In this document: positions 49,917-62,796 of the stretch, piece by piece
Layout of the letters: each line of letters begins with the position of its first letter
Numbering within the stretch: position 1 is the stretch's first letter
Notes under the pieces: generated by a model
Databases searched by the model: none
What the model saw: only the letters and a program-made list of their open reading frames with translations
What the model was told of the DNA's origin: nothing
Position numbers and translations under genes: made by a program
From: Lophius americanus
Taxonomy: Eukaryota; Chordata; Actinopteri; Lophiiformes; Lophiidae
Length of the DNA stretch: 64,000 nt
NCBI GenBank assembly: GCA_037951165.1
Contig: JBBDHG010000097.1
Coordinates: forward strand, 4,964,001-5,028,000
Reading direction: 5' to 3'

Positions 49917-52900
49917 TCATAACAGCAACAGATAAGTTACAGTGCCAAGAGGCGAGTGCACACACCTGTTGGGATCCTTGTATTCACTACTCTGTCTGCC
50001 TGCTGGGGTCGACATCAACAGCCTACAAAGAGCTGTACAGCCTGAACATATCAGGCTGCCATAAGAAAAGAGAATGTCAGTGAGGGAAAATCAATTGAAT
50101 TGTGTTCCAAGTTCATTTGTCAGAGCAGGAAGGAGCAGCAGGCTGTTATTCACTCCTTTCCCTTCTAGTTAATCAAACCACTTTACCTTTTCACGAGGAA
50201 GGCAGTCAGCTGGATGGGCAGCATGAGGAGGGTGAGCAGATGCATAAGCAATTTGACCGGAAGCAACTTGGAGTCATCGTGACTGTCCCTGCACCACTCA
50301 CACAGCACTAACACACACACGCACACAAGGTGGACATTTATTAATACCCCTGTCATATTAGTTGATTTTACCAAATGTGTTCATGACAGGAAGTGAAATG
50401 AATTTTTAATGAAATACTAATCGACTCACTTACAGAAAGCCTGAAGTTCTTAAGGACTTAATTAACTCTAATATCTTATACCGCCTAGTCTAGGGGTTGC
50501 AGCTTCTGTCTCCAAGCAGGTGACTCAGGCTCTCTTTTGTATTCTTCTTTAGAATAATTTAACACAGTTTTGATGCTTGTGTGTTTTAATTGAAAATTTC
50601 AAGGGATTCTGCTTTTTTTCCCTCTAAAGGACATAAAACACTGCAAAATAAACCTAATGATGAAACAAATAATCTCAAAATAGGTTTTTATCCCGTAACA
50701 TGACAATAGGCTGGTTTTCACGGGTGTTTCTTTGATGGTGTGTATTACACACATGTCGCGCGGGTTAGGGTATTAAGGATAGAGATGGGAATGTGCCAAC
50801 TAGTGAGGAAAGTCTGGGGGTAAGATGGAATGAGTGCTTTGGAGAACTTATGAATGAACAAAAGTAGAGATAGAAAAGGGTGGAATGTGTGATCATTTTA
50901 AATCAGGAAGCATATAGGATTTGTAAGAATAACGTAAGAGCAGCTTTGTGGACGATGAAGAATGGAAATGAAGAATGGTGATGGACAGGCTGACAGATGA
51001 GGTCAGGCAAGAGTCTCCTACTTTTCTTTTTAAAGTTTATTGAACCCCTTTAAACACTGCCCACCTGTGGGCAGCCCAAGGAAAGGCATCATGCAGAGAC
51101 TCACAGTGGCTTATAATGAGGGTATGAGGCTCCTGCTAAAAGACCCAGAAGCTGCAACACTAACCAAATGTTGGCTCATGCTCCTGTACCCGCCTGTTCT
51201 GCTGTCATACAAAATCTAATTTATACAAGTATGTGCAGGCTCTCCATACTGCTAACAGCATTATTTTAACCTTAACCAACATGCTCTGATTACAGTCAGG
51301 CTCTCATCTAGAATGTGGAACCATTGACGTTTTAGCCTAAATGCAAATGTTTGATCATGTGGGATGCCTTTCTTTAATTTGTGTTTTGTTTGTTTCTATT
51401 GTGCTGTGGACCCCTCCCTGAGCTGTGTCCTTAATACAGTTATGAACTGAATTGATTTGTCAAGGATAGACAGGATTCGAAAGGAGCACATCAGAGGGAC
51501 AGCCAAGGTTAGACGTCTTGGAGACAAAGTAAGAGAGGCCAGATTGAGATGGTTTGGACGGGTGAAGAGGAGGGATAGTGGATCTATTGGTAGTAGGTTG
51601 CTGGAGATGGAGCTGCTAGGCAGGAGTAAAAGGGGAAGACCAAAGAGGAGGTTTATGAATATGGTGGGAGAGGACATGCAGTAGGTTGGAAGATTTAGAG
51701 GACAGGCCAAGATGGAAACAGATTATCTGCTGTGTTGAGCCCTAAAGGGAACAGCTGAAAGAACAAGATCATTAAACTACTTGACGGATTAACATGTAAC
51801 TGGATCAAGTACCTTGGCGCTCCACTGAAAGCCCTTTGAGTTATGAGATGTTTTGGTTTGAGTGCATCCATTTTTTTCTGGGTATTTATTATCTCTGCCA
51901 AGGAGGTTATTTTTCTCAGGTGTTTTTGTTTGTTAGACTATTCCCAGCATTGCCCAAAAAGTGCTGGACAGATTCCAATGAAACACCATTTTTGGATTAG
52001 AATCAGAGAAAAAAAAAGAAAATTGTTTTCTTCAACATCGCAATATTAATTAAAAGGGTTTTTCCTAATCATTGTTTGATGAATGCAGTCTGGTTGCTTT
52101 TCTAGTTTGTTGTTACTGTATTTAGTTTGTGATAGGTTAATTGTCCAATAATGGGGCTTGTCATTGCCTCCAGCCTAGTGACGATAACTTTTATCCTTAT
52201 GAATATTTATCTTTATGCAAACCTTCTCTGGTTATTTGCATCAATGCCCTTTCAGGAACAAATGAACCTTTAAATAAATACAATCAAAAAGGTTTTAGCG
52301 TGCACCATTATGGGAAACCTTCCTTAGGCGTTCAAATCTGTAACCCGCTGATTAAAAGTCAATCCCACCTGTCGTCCTTACCTTTCTTGAAGCTAACCGG
52401 GACGTTGGCTACGACTTTCCAGGTGTCCAGCCACTGATGAGGATTTTTTCCCTTCAGAAGTGACTGCTTTGGCCCCAACAGCTCACGACAAAAGTTGACT
52501 TCATTCACCTTCACCACCAAACCAGATGGAACATGCCGTGTTCCAAGCAGATCTATCACAGACAGTTTACCGTTAGCATGTTTTGGTTATAATTCTACGG
52601 TGTGTACGTTAAAATCGATGTCTGAGTTGTAGCAAAGTTGAAGATGGAAGAGCTCACCTCTTTCTCCCAGAAAACGAAGCGCATCCACGTAGCCGTTGTG
52701 GCAGATCTCAGCAAGCGTCTGTCACGACCAAGAGTGAATATCACTTAGGTTTATTTGCCAAAATGTTTCGATTAATTAATCTTTAAAACTGAACACTTTC
52801 AATTTATAGGTGTGAACCAAGGAGATTTTTCTCTTGTTTGAAAGCTCTTCATTTAACGTCTAAAATTAAATTAAATTTTAAAGACAGTGATAGAAGATAT

Positions 52901-55900
52901 ACTTTTTTAAAATTAGCAAGGGGACAGAGCAGAAATTGTAATTTAAATGTAAAATACTCACATATTTTTTTACAAAAGCCCTACTTTCAAAGTAAGTGTA
53001 TTACAATTTTAAAGAACCAAATGTAAAGATATTAATTATGCTTATGGAGGTGATTCATCATTCAAAATGTTATATTATTGAATTATGACTATTGATACGT
53101 CATATGGGATTTAAATCAACTTTATAGTTTTATGTAGATTATTTGATATAATTTATTAATAGGGCTGTCGCAATCATGAAATTTCAGTTGATGATAATTG
53201 TGATAATAATTATGTCAATTAACAATTTAATTGTCTTTCTGGGCCTAGTTTCAGGGTAATACAAATACACGCTATGAAGAGGTGACTTCAAAACATTTTT
53301 GGATCACTGGTCTACATGATCTAAGATTTTATTGGTTGGGATGCTCATTCAGAAGTTAAGCTACTCAAGAGATCCATAGAGGTGCTGAAATATAAGTAAA
53401 TTTTCCACTCTGAGCAGGACAAACACGACGACACGGTGTCATTAACAAAAATACGTTCGACATCAAACTGATGGAAAATGATGCGTTAATTGGAATGACG
53501 TCTTTTACCTCCAATTGTTTTCATCCGGATGAATGGCGTCAATAGTAACGATTAGGCAAAAATAATTGTGCCTAATTCAAATAACTGAAATCATGTTATT
53601 TTGTAATAATTGTGACGGGCAGATTTATGATCTTATATTTTGCAACTTAAAACTTAATCATGAAAAATAATTTAGTAACTTCATGTATAAAATAGATATA
53701 GTGTAGTAAAAAGGGAATTTCCTTCGGAATTGAGTTGCAGCAGAAGTAGAAAGAAGTTGAAATACCATATCAGTACGTAAGTCAGTTCAATTCAGTTCAG
53801 CAATTTTTCTATCCCAGATGGGAAACTTGGCTTGCAGCCTAAACTCCCTACCTCTTTATGAAAACCCAATAAAATAAAAAAAAATTCTATGCATGTAACA
53901 TACACAGAAGAGCAGATAAAAACATCGCGCAATCTGTGTCAATAGTAAAATCAAATGTAAACATTTTAGCTGTGGTAATTCAGTTATAAACAATAAGATG
54001 GATAAAGAAAAATGCATCTTGAAGGGGGCCAACCTCAAGTCCTGGAGGGAGGAAGGATGTGCAGACTCGATGCACGTTTCTACTGTTGACCTGGATGCTG
54101 ACGTTGCCATAGTGCACCTCCAGGTAGTTGAATGTGCCCTCTCTGGGACAGATGTCACTCTCGCCTGAGAATGGGGCCATGGTGATGGTGTTTCTCTGCT
54201 CGAACAGCGGCATGTTATTGCTTAAGGCTCCATCCATATAGCGCTAAGAGGAAGCAGAACTGACTGGTTGTCAATGTCAGCCACACAGATTCAGAATTAT
54301 CAGCTTTTAGGGTTCAATACTCAGAGGTAAAATTTAGCACAACTAAAATGTAAAGTCATCTTGACTTATCTCAATTTCACTTAACAATGACCGTTGGGCT
54401 TGTGTTTTAAAAAATTCAAATCACCAATCCAACCAAGCCCATCCGTATTAGTTACCCTTCCAGCAACCTTATACGGGAGCAACTCTATTATGAGACAACC
54501 TGTGCTTGTCTGAGGTTGTACTTTTTCTAACTTGGGCCAAAATGTAATAGAGTTTTTAAAATGTCAGCTTATGGGGATATTAAAGAAAGAAGTACATTAT
54601 AAATCCATATTATCCAATATTCGTCTTATCTGTGTACAAAACTACACAGGATATTTACTCACCACGCCGCGGTATGAAGGTGGGATGAAGCCACAGTAAA
54701 CAGGGAAAAAGCAGCTGCACATTAGAACCTTAAAAAGCCGGTGAAACAGGACAACATTTTATTTCTGAGACTCTGTGTTACTGTGTTTTTTACTGAAATA
54801 CTATACATTTGCTCCCCTCTACCTCAATGAGCTCCTCTCTGCTGTCAAACTCTGTCACCAATATGTTCTTCCCATCAGCCAGCCTGGTGAGGGACACGCA
54901 GAGCCTTCCGGAAGCCCTACGGTGGGCGTCTGCAGGAAGCTTCTCCAGTAGGGAGTCCTGCACTGCCCTCAGCAGACTGAACGTCGGATGGAAAACTCCC
55001 AGAGTGTGTTTTCTTGCCTCTTTCGCCATGGTCAAAATGTCGACACAAAACTGTTCTGTGGGGAAATTGTAAAAAAAAAAAAAAAAGTATTTTTCAAAAA
55101 CAATCAATTGATTGATTGATTAAAAGACATGCTGGGTATTGTGCTGTAGGCCAATCGTTTCATAAGATCGTTTTCTTATCTCAAACTCGCCTTGTTGTCC
55201 TTTCATTGCTGTGAGTCATTTTATCATCAACATAAAAAAATTACGTTTTTCTGTTCATTTTCTTATTTTTATGTAACTGTGATGTTATACGAGTTCTATA
55301 CTTGTATCCTTTTGTTTGTTTACAAGTGAGTGAATGAGAGGAGGAAGCAGAGAGACATGAGTGAGAGGTGTTTTTTTTTTCCAATGAAGCCTTGGCTTTG
55401 AACTCTATGAGGCCTATGACATTTGCTCTGACATACTATGAGTTCACCGTTCCATGAACTCTGAGTGTGTCGGTGAACCTCACACACATACTGTTTACCA
55501 CAAGTATCAATAACAGCACAGATAACTCAGCTACCATCTCTCTCTTTGACCAAATGCGTCAATTATTACACAGAGAATTGAGTTTGGAGGCGGTAAACAT
55601 TCGCCGAGGCTGGACATTTCCTCCCATTCCCCCACAAACATTCCTATCTATACGCTTGTACGTTTACGTATTTATAGTCTTTCGCCCTTAAAATATACTC
55701 CTGGAACTTATTCGTCGACAACATGCCATAACCATATTTTCCCCATCTTCAATATCTGTCTCCCACAACAGCTTCATGCAAATCTGGTTAAATCTTTCTG
55801 ACATAAATGGTTGCCCTCAGTGTCCTTGAATTTTTTAAATAAAATGATAAAACAATCACAGATCCGAACCATCACTGGGACCTTCTCCATATTTCAATGG

Positions 55901-56997
55901 TTCCCTTTTTGGGACCTCAACCAGGTTCATGCTATCTGTCTAGTAGATTAAGCATAAGGGAATTAAATGTAAAACTGACAAAATAACCCTTCTCAGAAAA
56001 ATGTCCTGTACCCTCCGTTTAATCCCAATCTACACCCAAAGTAACCAGGTTCCTGATAGCCATATCTCCATGTTTCATCTCAATCCAACTGGTAGTTTAT
56101 GGATAATGCGAAAAAGGCTGTATCTTGCAATGTTTAACAAAGTGGGGAAAAAAGCAAAAGCAAAACTGGATCCATCCATTCATCCAGATCCCAAAACTCC
56201 CACTGGCTAAATATTAATAAAGCATTTTTGTGTAATACTGTTGCAACACATACAAACAAAGAAGAAGCCAATTTGCCAAGCAACTTCAAAAACTGTTACT
56301 TTTTTTCTTTAACCTGTGAATTCAATGTCAGCATTCATTTGGATATGTATCAGAGGAAATAACAACTGTGACTGACATTTGATCTATTTGTTAAGTAATT
56401 AATAAGTGTGGGCGGGTCCAACATGGGCAAATGCTCTGAAACTTCAGGATCCGGATATTAACTTCCTTTATTTTTCAGCTCAGATGTTTGCATCACTTTT
56501 GGGTGTTCTGTTATGTTGTGGTATTTGCAACATTCTCATTCTCATATTTGTATTCTGGAGCTGCTGCAGCTACCGAATTCCCCCTTCAGTAGGAGATTAA
56601 TAATGTTTTTTCTATTCTATTCTATTCTAATGCTACAGTTGTGCTGTCGAATTGATTAAGATGCTTTCTTAATTTGCTTGTTTTTTTTTGGTATATTTAC
56701 TGGATTTATCTTTTTACTTAGATCTCTATATACATATACAGGTAATATATAATATATGTATATATTTATGACTCATCTCATGGGCAACTCACCGATGGGA
56801 ATTCCAACTGTCAGAGCTGCTGCCACCAGACAACCAGAAGAAGCTCCACAGATTTTAGAGGCTCCATGAACCAGCTGTGGGACGCGCTGGAAGATACAGC
56901 TCAGAGCTCCTAAGTAGTAAATACTCCTGAATCCACAGCCCGCAAACGAGATGTTCCACTCCTCATCCCAGTTAAACATCTTCGCTGAGCTCCCCAT
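49917..56997 (-). CDS. Patatin-like phospholipase, PNPLA1/2/3 clade (8 exons, 401 aa)
   Basis: Coding exons: 56793-56997, 54823-55055, 54663-54728, 54034-54243, 52658-52718, 52382-52552, 50187-50307, 49917-50055; total 1206 nt. An alternative start at 56979 would give MFNWDEEWNISFAG, closer to ATGL. The patatin domain has the nucleophile motif GASSG (Ser53) and the dyad Asp172 in YMDGALSNN, with the same 119-residue spacing as in human ATGL (Ser47/Asp166). The glycine-rich oxyanion loop reads GCGFRS where ATGL and adiponutrin have GCGFLG. Other family blocks are SGRLCVSLTRLADGKN, CFFPVYCGFIPPSYRGV and APFSGESDICP. A hydrophobic segment (LLMHLLTLLMLPIQLTAFLV, exon 7) may anchor it to lipid droplets or membrane. 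The last exon is the least certain. Human PNPLA3 neighbours SAMM50, which agrees with this linkage, but the catalytic-domain wording is as close to PNPLA1 and PNPLA2, so no symbol is given. Confidence 0.85.
50765..51775 (+). mobile_element. Decayed RTE-like LINE (two blocks)
   Basis: The first block (about 50765-51025) is a degenerate stretch of the reverse-transcriptase ORF; the second (about 51440-51775) encodes the ORF's C-terminal end (RLGDKVREARLRWFGRVKRR, then KRGRPKRRF) and the 3' tail CCCTAAAGGGAACAGCTGAA. The middle is lost or replaced. It lies in pnpla intron 6, antisense to the gene, and is the same family as 24835-25290. Confidence 0.75.
53162..53622. mobile_element. hAT-like non-autonomous element
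   Basis: Left end GGGCTGTCGCAATCATGAAA; the right end, reverse-complemented, starts TGCCCGTCACAATTATTACA. Both continue into ATTTCAG/GATTTCAG blocks, so the termini are extended inverted repeats. The interior is AT-rich and non-coding. It lies in pnpla intron 4. Confidence 0.55.
56584..56632 (+). repeat. LINE 3' end with TTCTATTCTATTC tail
   Basis: AGTAGGAGATTAATAATG followed by TTCTATTCTATTCTATTC; the same tail type as 41840-41890. It lies in pnpla intron 1. Confidence 0.45.
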
Positions 56998-57587
56998 CAA
57001 CTTAAAAGCTTCACCTCTTCGCTGTGGTCAGAGATCACCTGGGGCTCTTCCTCCTGTATTTGTGTACTCCTACCTTATGTCCACCATATTCAGAGGGAAA
57101 TTGGCCTTCAGCTTCCTCCAGTACGCTGCGCTATTGCGTAACTTACTAGGCTCAAATATCACCTTTCAAAACAGAAAACAGTCTGAGTGACGTCACTGAG
57201 GCGGCCGAGTCTAATTGGAGCAGCTGCATGCCGTGTGACACGGTTTTCATAACCCACATCAACAAAAGGTATGCGGGCCTTCTGAATGTTATCCCAGCTT
57301 TACTTCCCAGCTACTACTACTACTACTACTACCCACTGTTGACAAAATGCGTTTGAAGATTAAAATAAACCGACTATATGAAGCCAATATTTTCCTGAGA
57401 ATTCTGCATATTTTGCTTCATCAAGTACAAACTGAATTACTTCACATCCTTCAAATCAACCAGCCAATGGAAATGTGACTTTTCTTTATTTTCAGCATCA
57501 TTTGAATGTCGGTATTTTCAGATTTTTGCTGTGTTTTTGTGTTTTTATGGGTCCTGCTGTGAATGTAGCTGTGCATGTGTACAGAGT

Positions 57588-57900
57588 CTAAGTCAAATTC
57601 ACCGAATCCAGTATCCATGTGTACAGTGAACTGCCCAAACCCAGGTTACTCAGTTTGTGGACCAGTTTGTGGGGGTTAACCGTGTTAAAGGCTGAACTGA
57701 AATCCACAAACAACACTCTCACACTCGTGTTAACATGATCCTGGTGAGTGAGGGCTGTGTTGACCGTATCCTCTGTCGACCTATTTGCTCGGTAAGCAAA
57801 CTGGTGTTGGTTCAGGTTAGCCTGGATGAGATTTGATTTGAGAGAGGATGAGTCTCTCAAAACATTTGGTTATTATGGGGTTGAGAGCAACTGGGCGATG
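57588..57900 (-). mobile_element. LINE reverse-transcriptase fragment (L2/CR1-like)
   Basis: The minus strand encodes part of a reverse-transcriptase domain: HQFAYRANRSTEDTVNTAL, then VLFVDFSSAFNTVNPHKL and LGLGSSLYTWILD. These match the FAYR and D-SSAFN regions of fish L2-type LINEs. The fragment is truncated at both ends and lies upstream of the pnpla gene. Confidence 0.85.
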
Positions 57901-60140
57901 ATGTCCTCACCAAGAAAACAGAAGTATAGAAAACATATTTCTTTGGATATTTTCTTTCTTTTGGGCATTTATTAATTACATAAATCCGTTTTAGTCCAAC
58001 CATAAAATGAAAATATATTTAAAAAAAAGACAAATAAGCCCTCACATGCTTCAATATACCAAAAGAAAGCCTACTTATTGAACAGGAATGTCAATGCCTC
58101 CTCCTAAGTGGCCCCTATTAGATATTCCTAAAGATTATTTATCTGCTATACTAATATGAAACCTCGACTGTTATTTGGTGCAAATGTATATGTTCATTGT
58201 CTATCTAATTAATTAATTGAAATAACTTATATCAAAGAAATGTGACTGATTTATCATTGATCAACTTCTACCTCATATTCTCTTTGAGTTATTCTTGAAC
58301 TTAGAAGCAAATGCCTCGTTGTCCAGTACTCAAACAACTTCTGACAGATAGGGACATGGTCTAGTCCCTTTTAAGCTAAAGAATGCAGTGACATAATTCT
58401 AAAATAGCAACTGACCATGAGTGCTGACCACAGAATTCAAAGTATGGACGGACTCATCGAATTTCATGAGGCTATATTTCTGACCAGTTACACAATGCGA
58501 GGATAACCAATCACAGCCCTGTAATCTAGTTTGTGTTCTTCTGTACTGTGATTATAATATATCTTCATTAAACTATCAGTGTTTTGTGTGTTCAATTGAG
58601 TGCTTGACAGCAAAATCTTCCACCACCTCTTGCACAGAGTCTTGTTACTATGGATGAATGAATGTGGTTATAAAATAGTTGGCTTTATTCATTAATAAGA
58701 TTTAAACTTGACTTGATTAATCCATGTTTTATTTACTCATTGATTTAACATTTATTCAATTGCTTTTCTTAGTTAGGTAACCAGGTGTGTGAATCAATCC
58801 AAAAACTACCCTGTGAATTAGAATCTATCTTGATATTATTTAGTGACGAAATATATCTTCTCACTATTAGACTTCAATAACGAAAATTGCTATAATGTGT
58901 TTTAAATTGGCATAACTCTCATTCATTTCACCTCCTCAGACCATGTGACACACTCTGAGGAAGGTGGGAGAGAGCTGGTGGGAGGGAAGACCCCTTTCCT
59001 CCCTCCAACTCGCAGCAGTCATAAAACTTAAGTCTCTTTGTTCTCCAACTTGACCAGAAAACTTCCTCTGAGTTTTATTCACTTCCATATTTAGTAGTCT
59101 TTGCCCTCTCTTCTTCTCTCTCATAATCTTTGTCATTTTCTTTAAGTGCGCAATTTTCTCTTTTTTTTTTTTTTTTACCAGTTTCCTCTTTTTAAGTCAT
59201 AGTTCGAATTAATCAAGATTTTCCTTTTGACAGTTTCATATAATCAGTCTCACAAAATTGATTCTTGGAAATCCTCCTTCGGCCCACAAAGTTTCTACAG
59301 ACATTTTTGCACATCTACTGAGTTAAATTAGTTTCCTTCACACTCCACATCGAGCTGCCGTGACGAAGAGGCAACCCACCCGGAAGCCTGTCCTTGAATG
59401 GATGTCTGATCCCACGGTTCTGATGAGGTGAACCCTCCTCTGACTGGCATCATCACCTTCACTGCTTGTGACAAATGTTGAATTAAACCAAATATTAATT
59501 ACATTTGATATCATCCAACATAGATCATTTAAATCCAGAAATACCTTAATTATTTAATAACTTTTTATTACCATTGCCATTTTACAAGACAGAACTTCTG
59601 AATAATTTTTTTGTCTCCTGCAGTGCCATTTATTGTTATTTATCCTGCATGATTAGTGTCTGGTCAAAATAAGTAAAAATCCTATTCATCCCATCGAGTT
59701 GTCCTGTCTGTTCAACGTTTGAAGAAAAAAAAAAAAGGGAAGTCAATGTTAAAAAGACTTTTTGACTTTTCATTCGTTAATTAGTAAATGATCAATTTAA
59801 TAATTCATATCAAATTAACATTTGCGTTATTTTATGTGCTGATTTATTTTTAAGAGCTCCGGTGGCCTGATCGACGATACTGACACTAAAAAAACTTCAC
59901 TATCAAAGCATTAACCAAAAGTACGTAAAAACATTGTGGGATCAATTGCAACATAACACCTGGAGTCCGAGTTCACACCGGCGTGATGGCTGGATCTATG
60001 GCGGCCTGATCTTGGGTTCAGAACGTTAATGACGTAGAGTATGGAGAGAAATAATCATGGCATCATACACTGTAGGTGATGAAGTGAAAAAAAGACACCA
60101 AACATTGCCATTTTGAACGTTATTTAATGCGGTTCATACA
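57901..60140. other. Intergenic, no gene seen
   Basis: AT-rich sequence. A CT-rich block at about 58930-59160 has GAGGAAGG-type purine runs on one strand. The open frame at 58936-59136 has no recognisable homology. Confidence 0.5.
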
Positions 60141-60549
60141 ATTATCAGCATAACATTAAGACCATTTGCTTAATATTTTATAGGTCCCAATTTGACATAA
60201 AAAGTTCCTTTTCTGTCTTCTGACTACTTTTTCAGCAGTTTGTGCTGCAGTAGCTCTTCTTTAGGATCCTGGCCTTCACTCCCCCCGGACATATATTGTA
60301 CTTGAGTGCCCATGACATTGTTACCAGTTGACCATGTCTCCTTCCCTTGAATCATTTTGGAAGATACAAAGAACCAGGAACCCCTAACAAGGACTGCGTT
60401 TTGAAGATGTTCTGACCCAAATGGTGTCCAAGTCGTTCACTTGCAGCCTAATAGATCCCACCCGATCACAGGTGCCAATGTAAAAATGTAATCAATATTA
60501 TTCTGATTTCCCTTGTCAGGCAGTTTAAGGTTATAATGCTAGCCGATTA
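60141..60549 (-). mobile_element. Internally deleted Tc1-like element with ATCAGC-AACATTA ends
   Basis: Starts ATTATCAGCATAACATTAAG and ends GGTTATAATGCTAGCCGATT, decayed forms of the ends at 40037 and 46006. By memory, the interior blocks GTTTTGAAGATGTTCTGACC and TAATAGATCCCACCCGATCA correspond to parts of the full-length transposase-bearing element read in reverse. No intact frame remains. Confidence 0.6.
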
Positions 60550-60646
60550 GGAAAAAAGGCTTACGGTTCATATCAACATGACTACAGCACCAAGAGGGTT
60601 AAAGGTCATCAAGTAAGTTATGAACAAAGTGATGGTTACAGATCTA

Positions 60647-62796
60647 CTAATATGTGAGATTAAGGCATTCCTTGAGGTAGGAGAGTCCTGTTACTGGCGG
60701 GTATTTGTTGGAACCGTCCAGACAGGTGATCTGAGCGTCATTATCAGGTTGGAAGAAGAAAGCTAAAGACTGACGTGTGTCTGAATTTCCAGCAGGTGGG
60801 AGCAAAACCCTGTGAGCCTGAGGGACAAGACAAAGAAAGATGAGAAAAAAGCTCAAGCTTTCTGCATCACAAGCAGTACCCCACTTTCTTAAGGCTATGA
60901 CAACTCATCTCTCACATTCTAAACTTTTTCATCCAATCACAGCATATCATGTTCTCCTCTTGGCAATCATTTGTAAGCTGTCAAACTTTAAATAAGCTAT
61001 CGCTGCTTTCATTCATCTGTTATTTACGGTAGCCGACAGGGGCAAGCACAATGCAACTTAAGAAATCACAAGCAAATGGATAAAACACAAGCAAATAAAG
61101 AAAACATCTTCATCATTTTGACAGCACAGGAGCGCTGCAGAAGCCAAAACCCAACACAATTAAGAAAAACAATCTGCAAAAGCCACAACACAACAGAAGG
61201 GTCTACGAAGGACACTTAAAGGTGACGCAGCCTCGGACACCCTCTTTAAATGCTTCAGTTATTGAATATAATACACAACATTTCAATCACTTTTAACTAT
61301 CGGGTCATTCAGTCATGTGAATTAAAAATAAAGTGTTGATCAACATATTGAAAACAAAAGATAAACTTAAAAATGACCCTAACATCCAAGTTACCCAAAG
61401 CTACACTGAACAAGGTGTATAACACTTGCTTAAGAAAACTCTTCCGCTACTCCAATATAGCGCATACTGACTTCAGTTGTCGACATGGCAACACGTACAC
61501 AATGGTCCGAATGTCATATATAAAGACTATTTCCTTTTAGGTTTGGGGTACTTTTTTAAGAGTTTTCTTAATTAAGTAAAATACACCTTGTTTCCTGCAG
61601 CTTTTGGGTACTGTGCAGTTCTGGGTCATTATTAAGTTCATCTGTAGTTTTTACAAAATTGATTACATTTTATTGTGAGAAACATGACCGGACGACCTGG
61701 AAGTTAAGCAAAGCCAATACAAGATTTGTTTATCATATCTGTTTTATTCACTAAATGAAAGCATTCACTAAATGAAGCATTCAAAAGTGTGTCTGGGGGC
61801 GCATCACCTTTAAGTTTCCTTCATAAAGGCTTCTGTTGTCTCGTGGTTTTTGCAGATGGTTTTCCTCAATGCGTTATTTTGTGGTTTTTGCAGCCAGCTT
61901 GTTTCGTGAAATTGATAAAGAGGTTTTCTCTATTTGCTGCGCGTGTTGTGAAACTTATGAAAATAGTTTTTCCCCTTTGTTTCTTTTTTCCACCTTCCTC
62001 TTTATTTCCTGTTTGCATGTTGTGAAACTGATGAAGATGTTTGCCTCATAAGCTTGTGCATTGTTTATCTCCGTGTGTTTTCTTAAGTTGCAGAGCATTT
62101 GCCCCTGTCAGCCACCGTAGTCATTTTAGGTTGGAAGAGAGTTGCGATCCAACTCGAACTTTCAACCTCGGAACACCTGGCTATCTCCATCAAATCCTCC
62201 GATCAGAAGTTTTCCTTTCATGAGGTCATCGCTGCATGGAGCATTGACCACCGGTGTAGTCGCCAAGGAGGATAGTCTCCTTCATATTGGAAGCTCCTAA
62301 TTCATCAGATGGCTACCTTAGGTCCTTGCAGAACAGTTTCAATGCTCCACAGTTTTTTTAATTTAGATTTGAGACGTAACTATAAAACTCACCACTGAAA
62401 TAAAGTGGTCGCTGGTCAAGCGCTGCATCAGATCAGCAATATTGATGAGAACAGTTCCAGGAATGACAGGGACATCGATAAATTCACCTGAACGTCTACG
62501 CACCTGTAGATTAAAAAAAACAAGAGCACATGCAGGAAAAGTTATTTTTGGTTATTTCTGTTTAGTAGGAAGGCATCAATTATTGCAAAAGAGGAAAATG
62601 TGTTTTGACTGATTGTTTTTATTGAAAACAGGAAGATATGTCAGTTTGGTTACCTGCAAACCGTCACTGCTCTGAAACAACAGGGTGATGGTTCCGAAGT
62701 CTGAATGCTCTCCACATCGCAACTGACCCTCCTTCACGCTCTCACTGCTTACAGGAGGGTAGTAGAGAGTCCGCAGTGTTGTGCCGTTCTCATCAG
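60647..62796 (-). CDS. 2-oxoglutarate/Fe(II) oxygenase, IPNS-like (3' part; 5' exons not found)
   Basis: Three C-terminal exons are visible: 62654-62796, 62393-62503 and 60647-60817 (stop). Phases are closed between them. The first of these begins with two bases of a split codon and lacks a start, so the gene continues upstream, probably beyond the window. They encode YYPPV, the metal-binding His-x-Asp in RCGEHSDFGTITLLFQ, the distal part DVPVIPGTVLINIADLMQRL and SDHFISVAHRVLLPP (second His ligand), and the 2-oxoglutarate-binding Arg-x-Ser in TRQSLAFFFQPD. All catalytic residues of the family are present. Relatives are abundant in plants, fungi and bacteria and also occur in fish and invertebrates; the substrate of the vertebrate form is not known to me. 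The intron between the last two exons holds a 1.1-kb palindrome. Confidence 0.88.
61022..62125. repeat. Long imperfect palindrome (foldback element)
   Basis: The left arm starts TACGGTAGCCGACAGGGGCA. The reverse complement of the right end reads TACGGTGGCTGACAGGGGCA and continues in step: CAACTTAAGAAA, AAACATCTTCATCA, ATCTGCAAAA-CCAC, GGTGA-GC, AATGACCC and ACAAGGTGTAT recur in the same order in both arms. The symmetry continues inward to about 61445 on the left and 61555 on the right, leaving a short centre. The right arm is longer through insertions. No frame encodes a recognisable protein. It looks like a foldback-type transposon. Confidence 0.75.
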
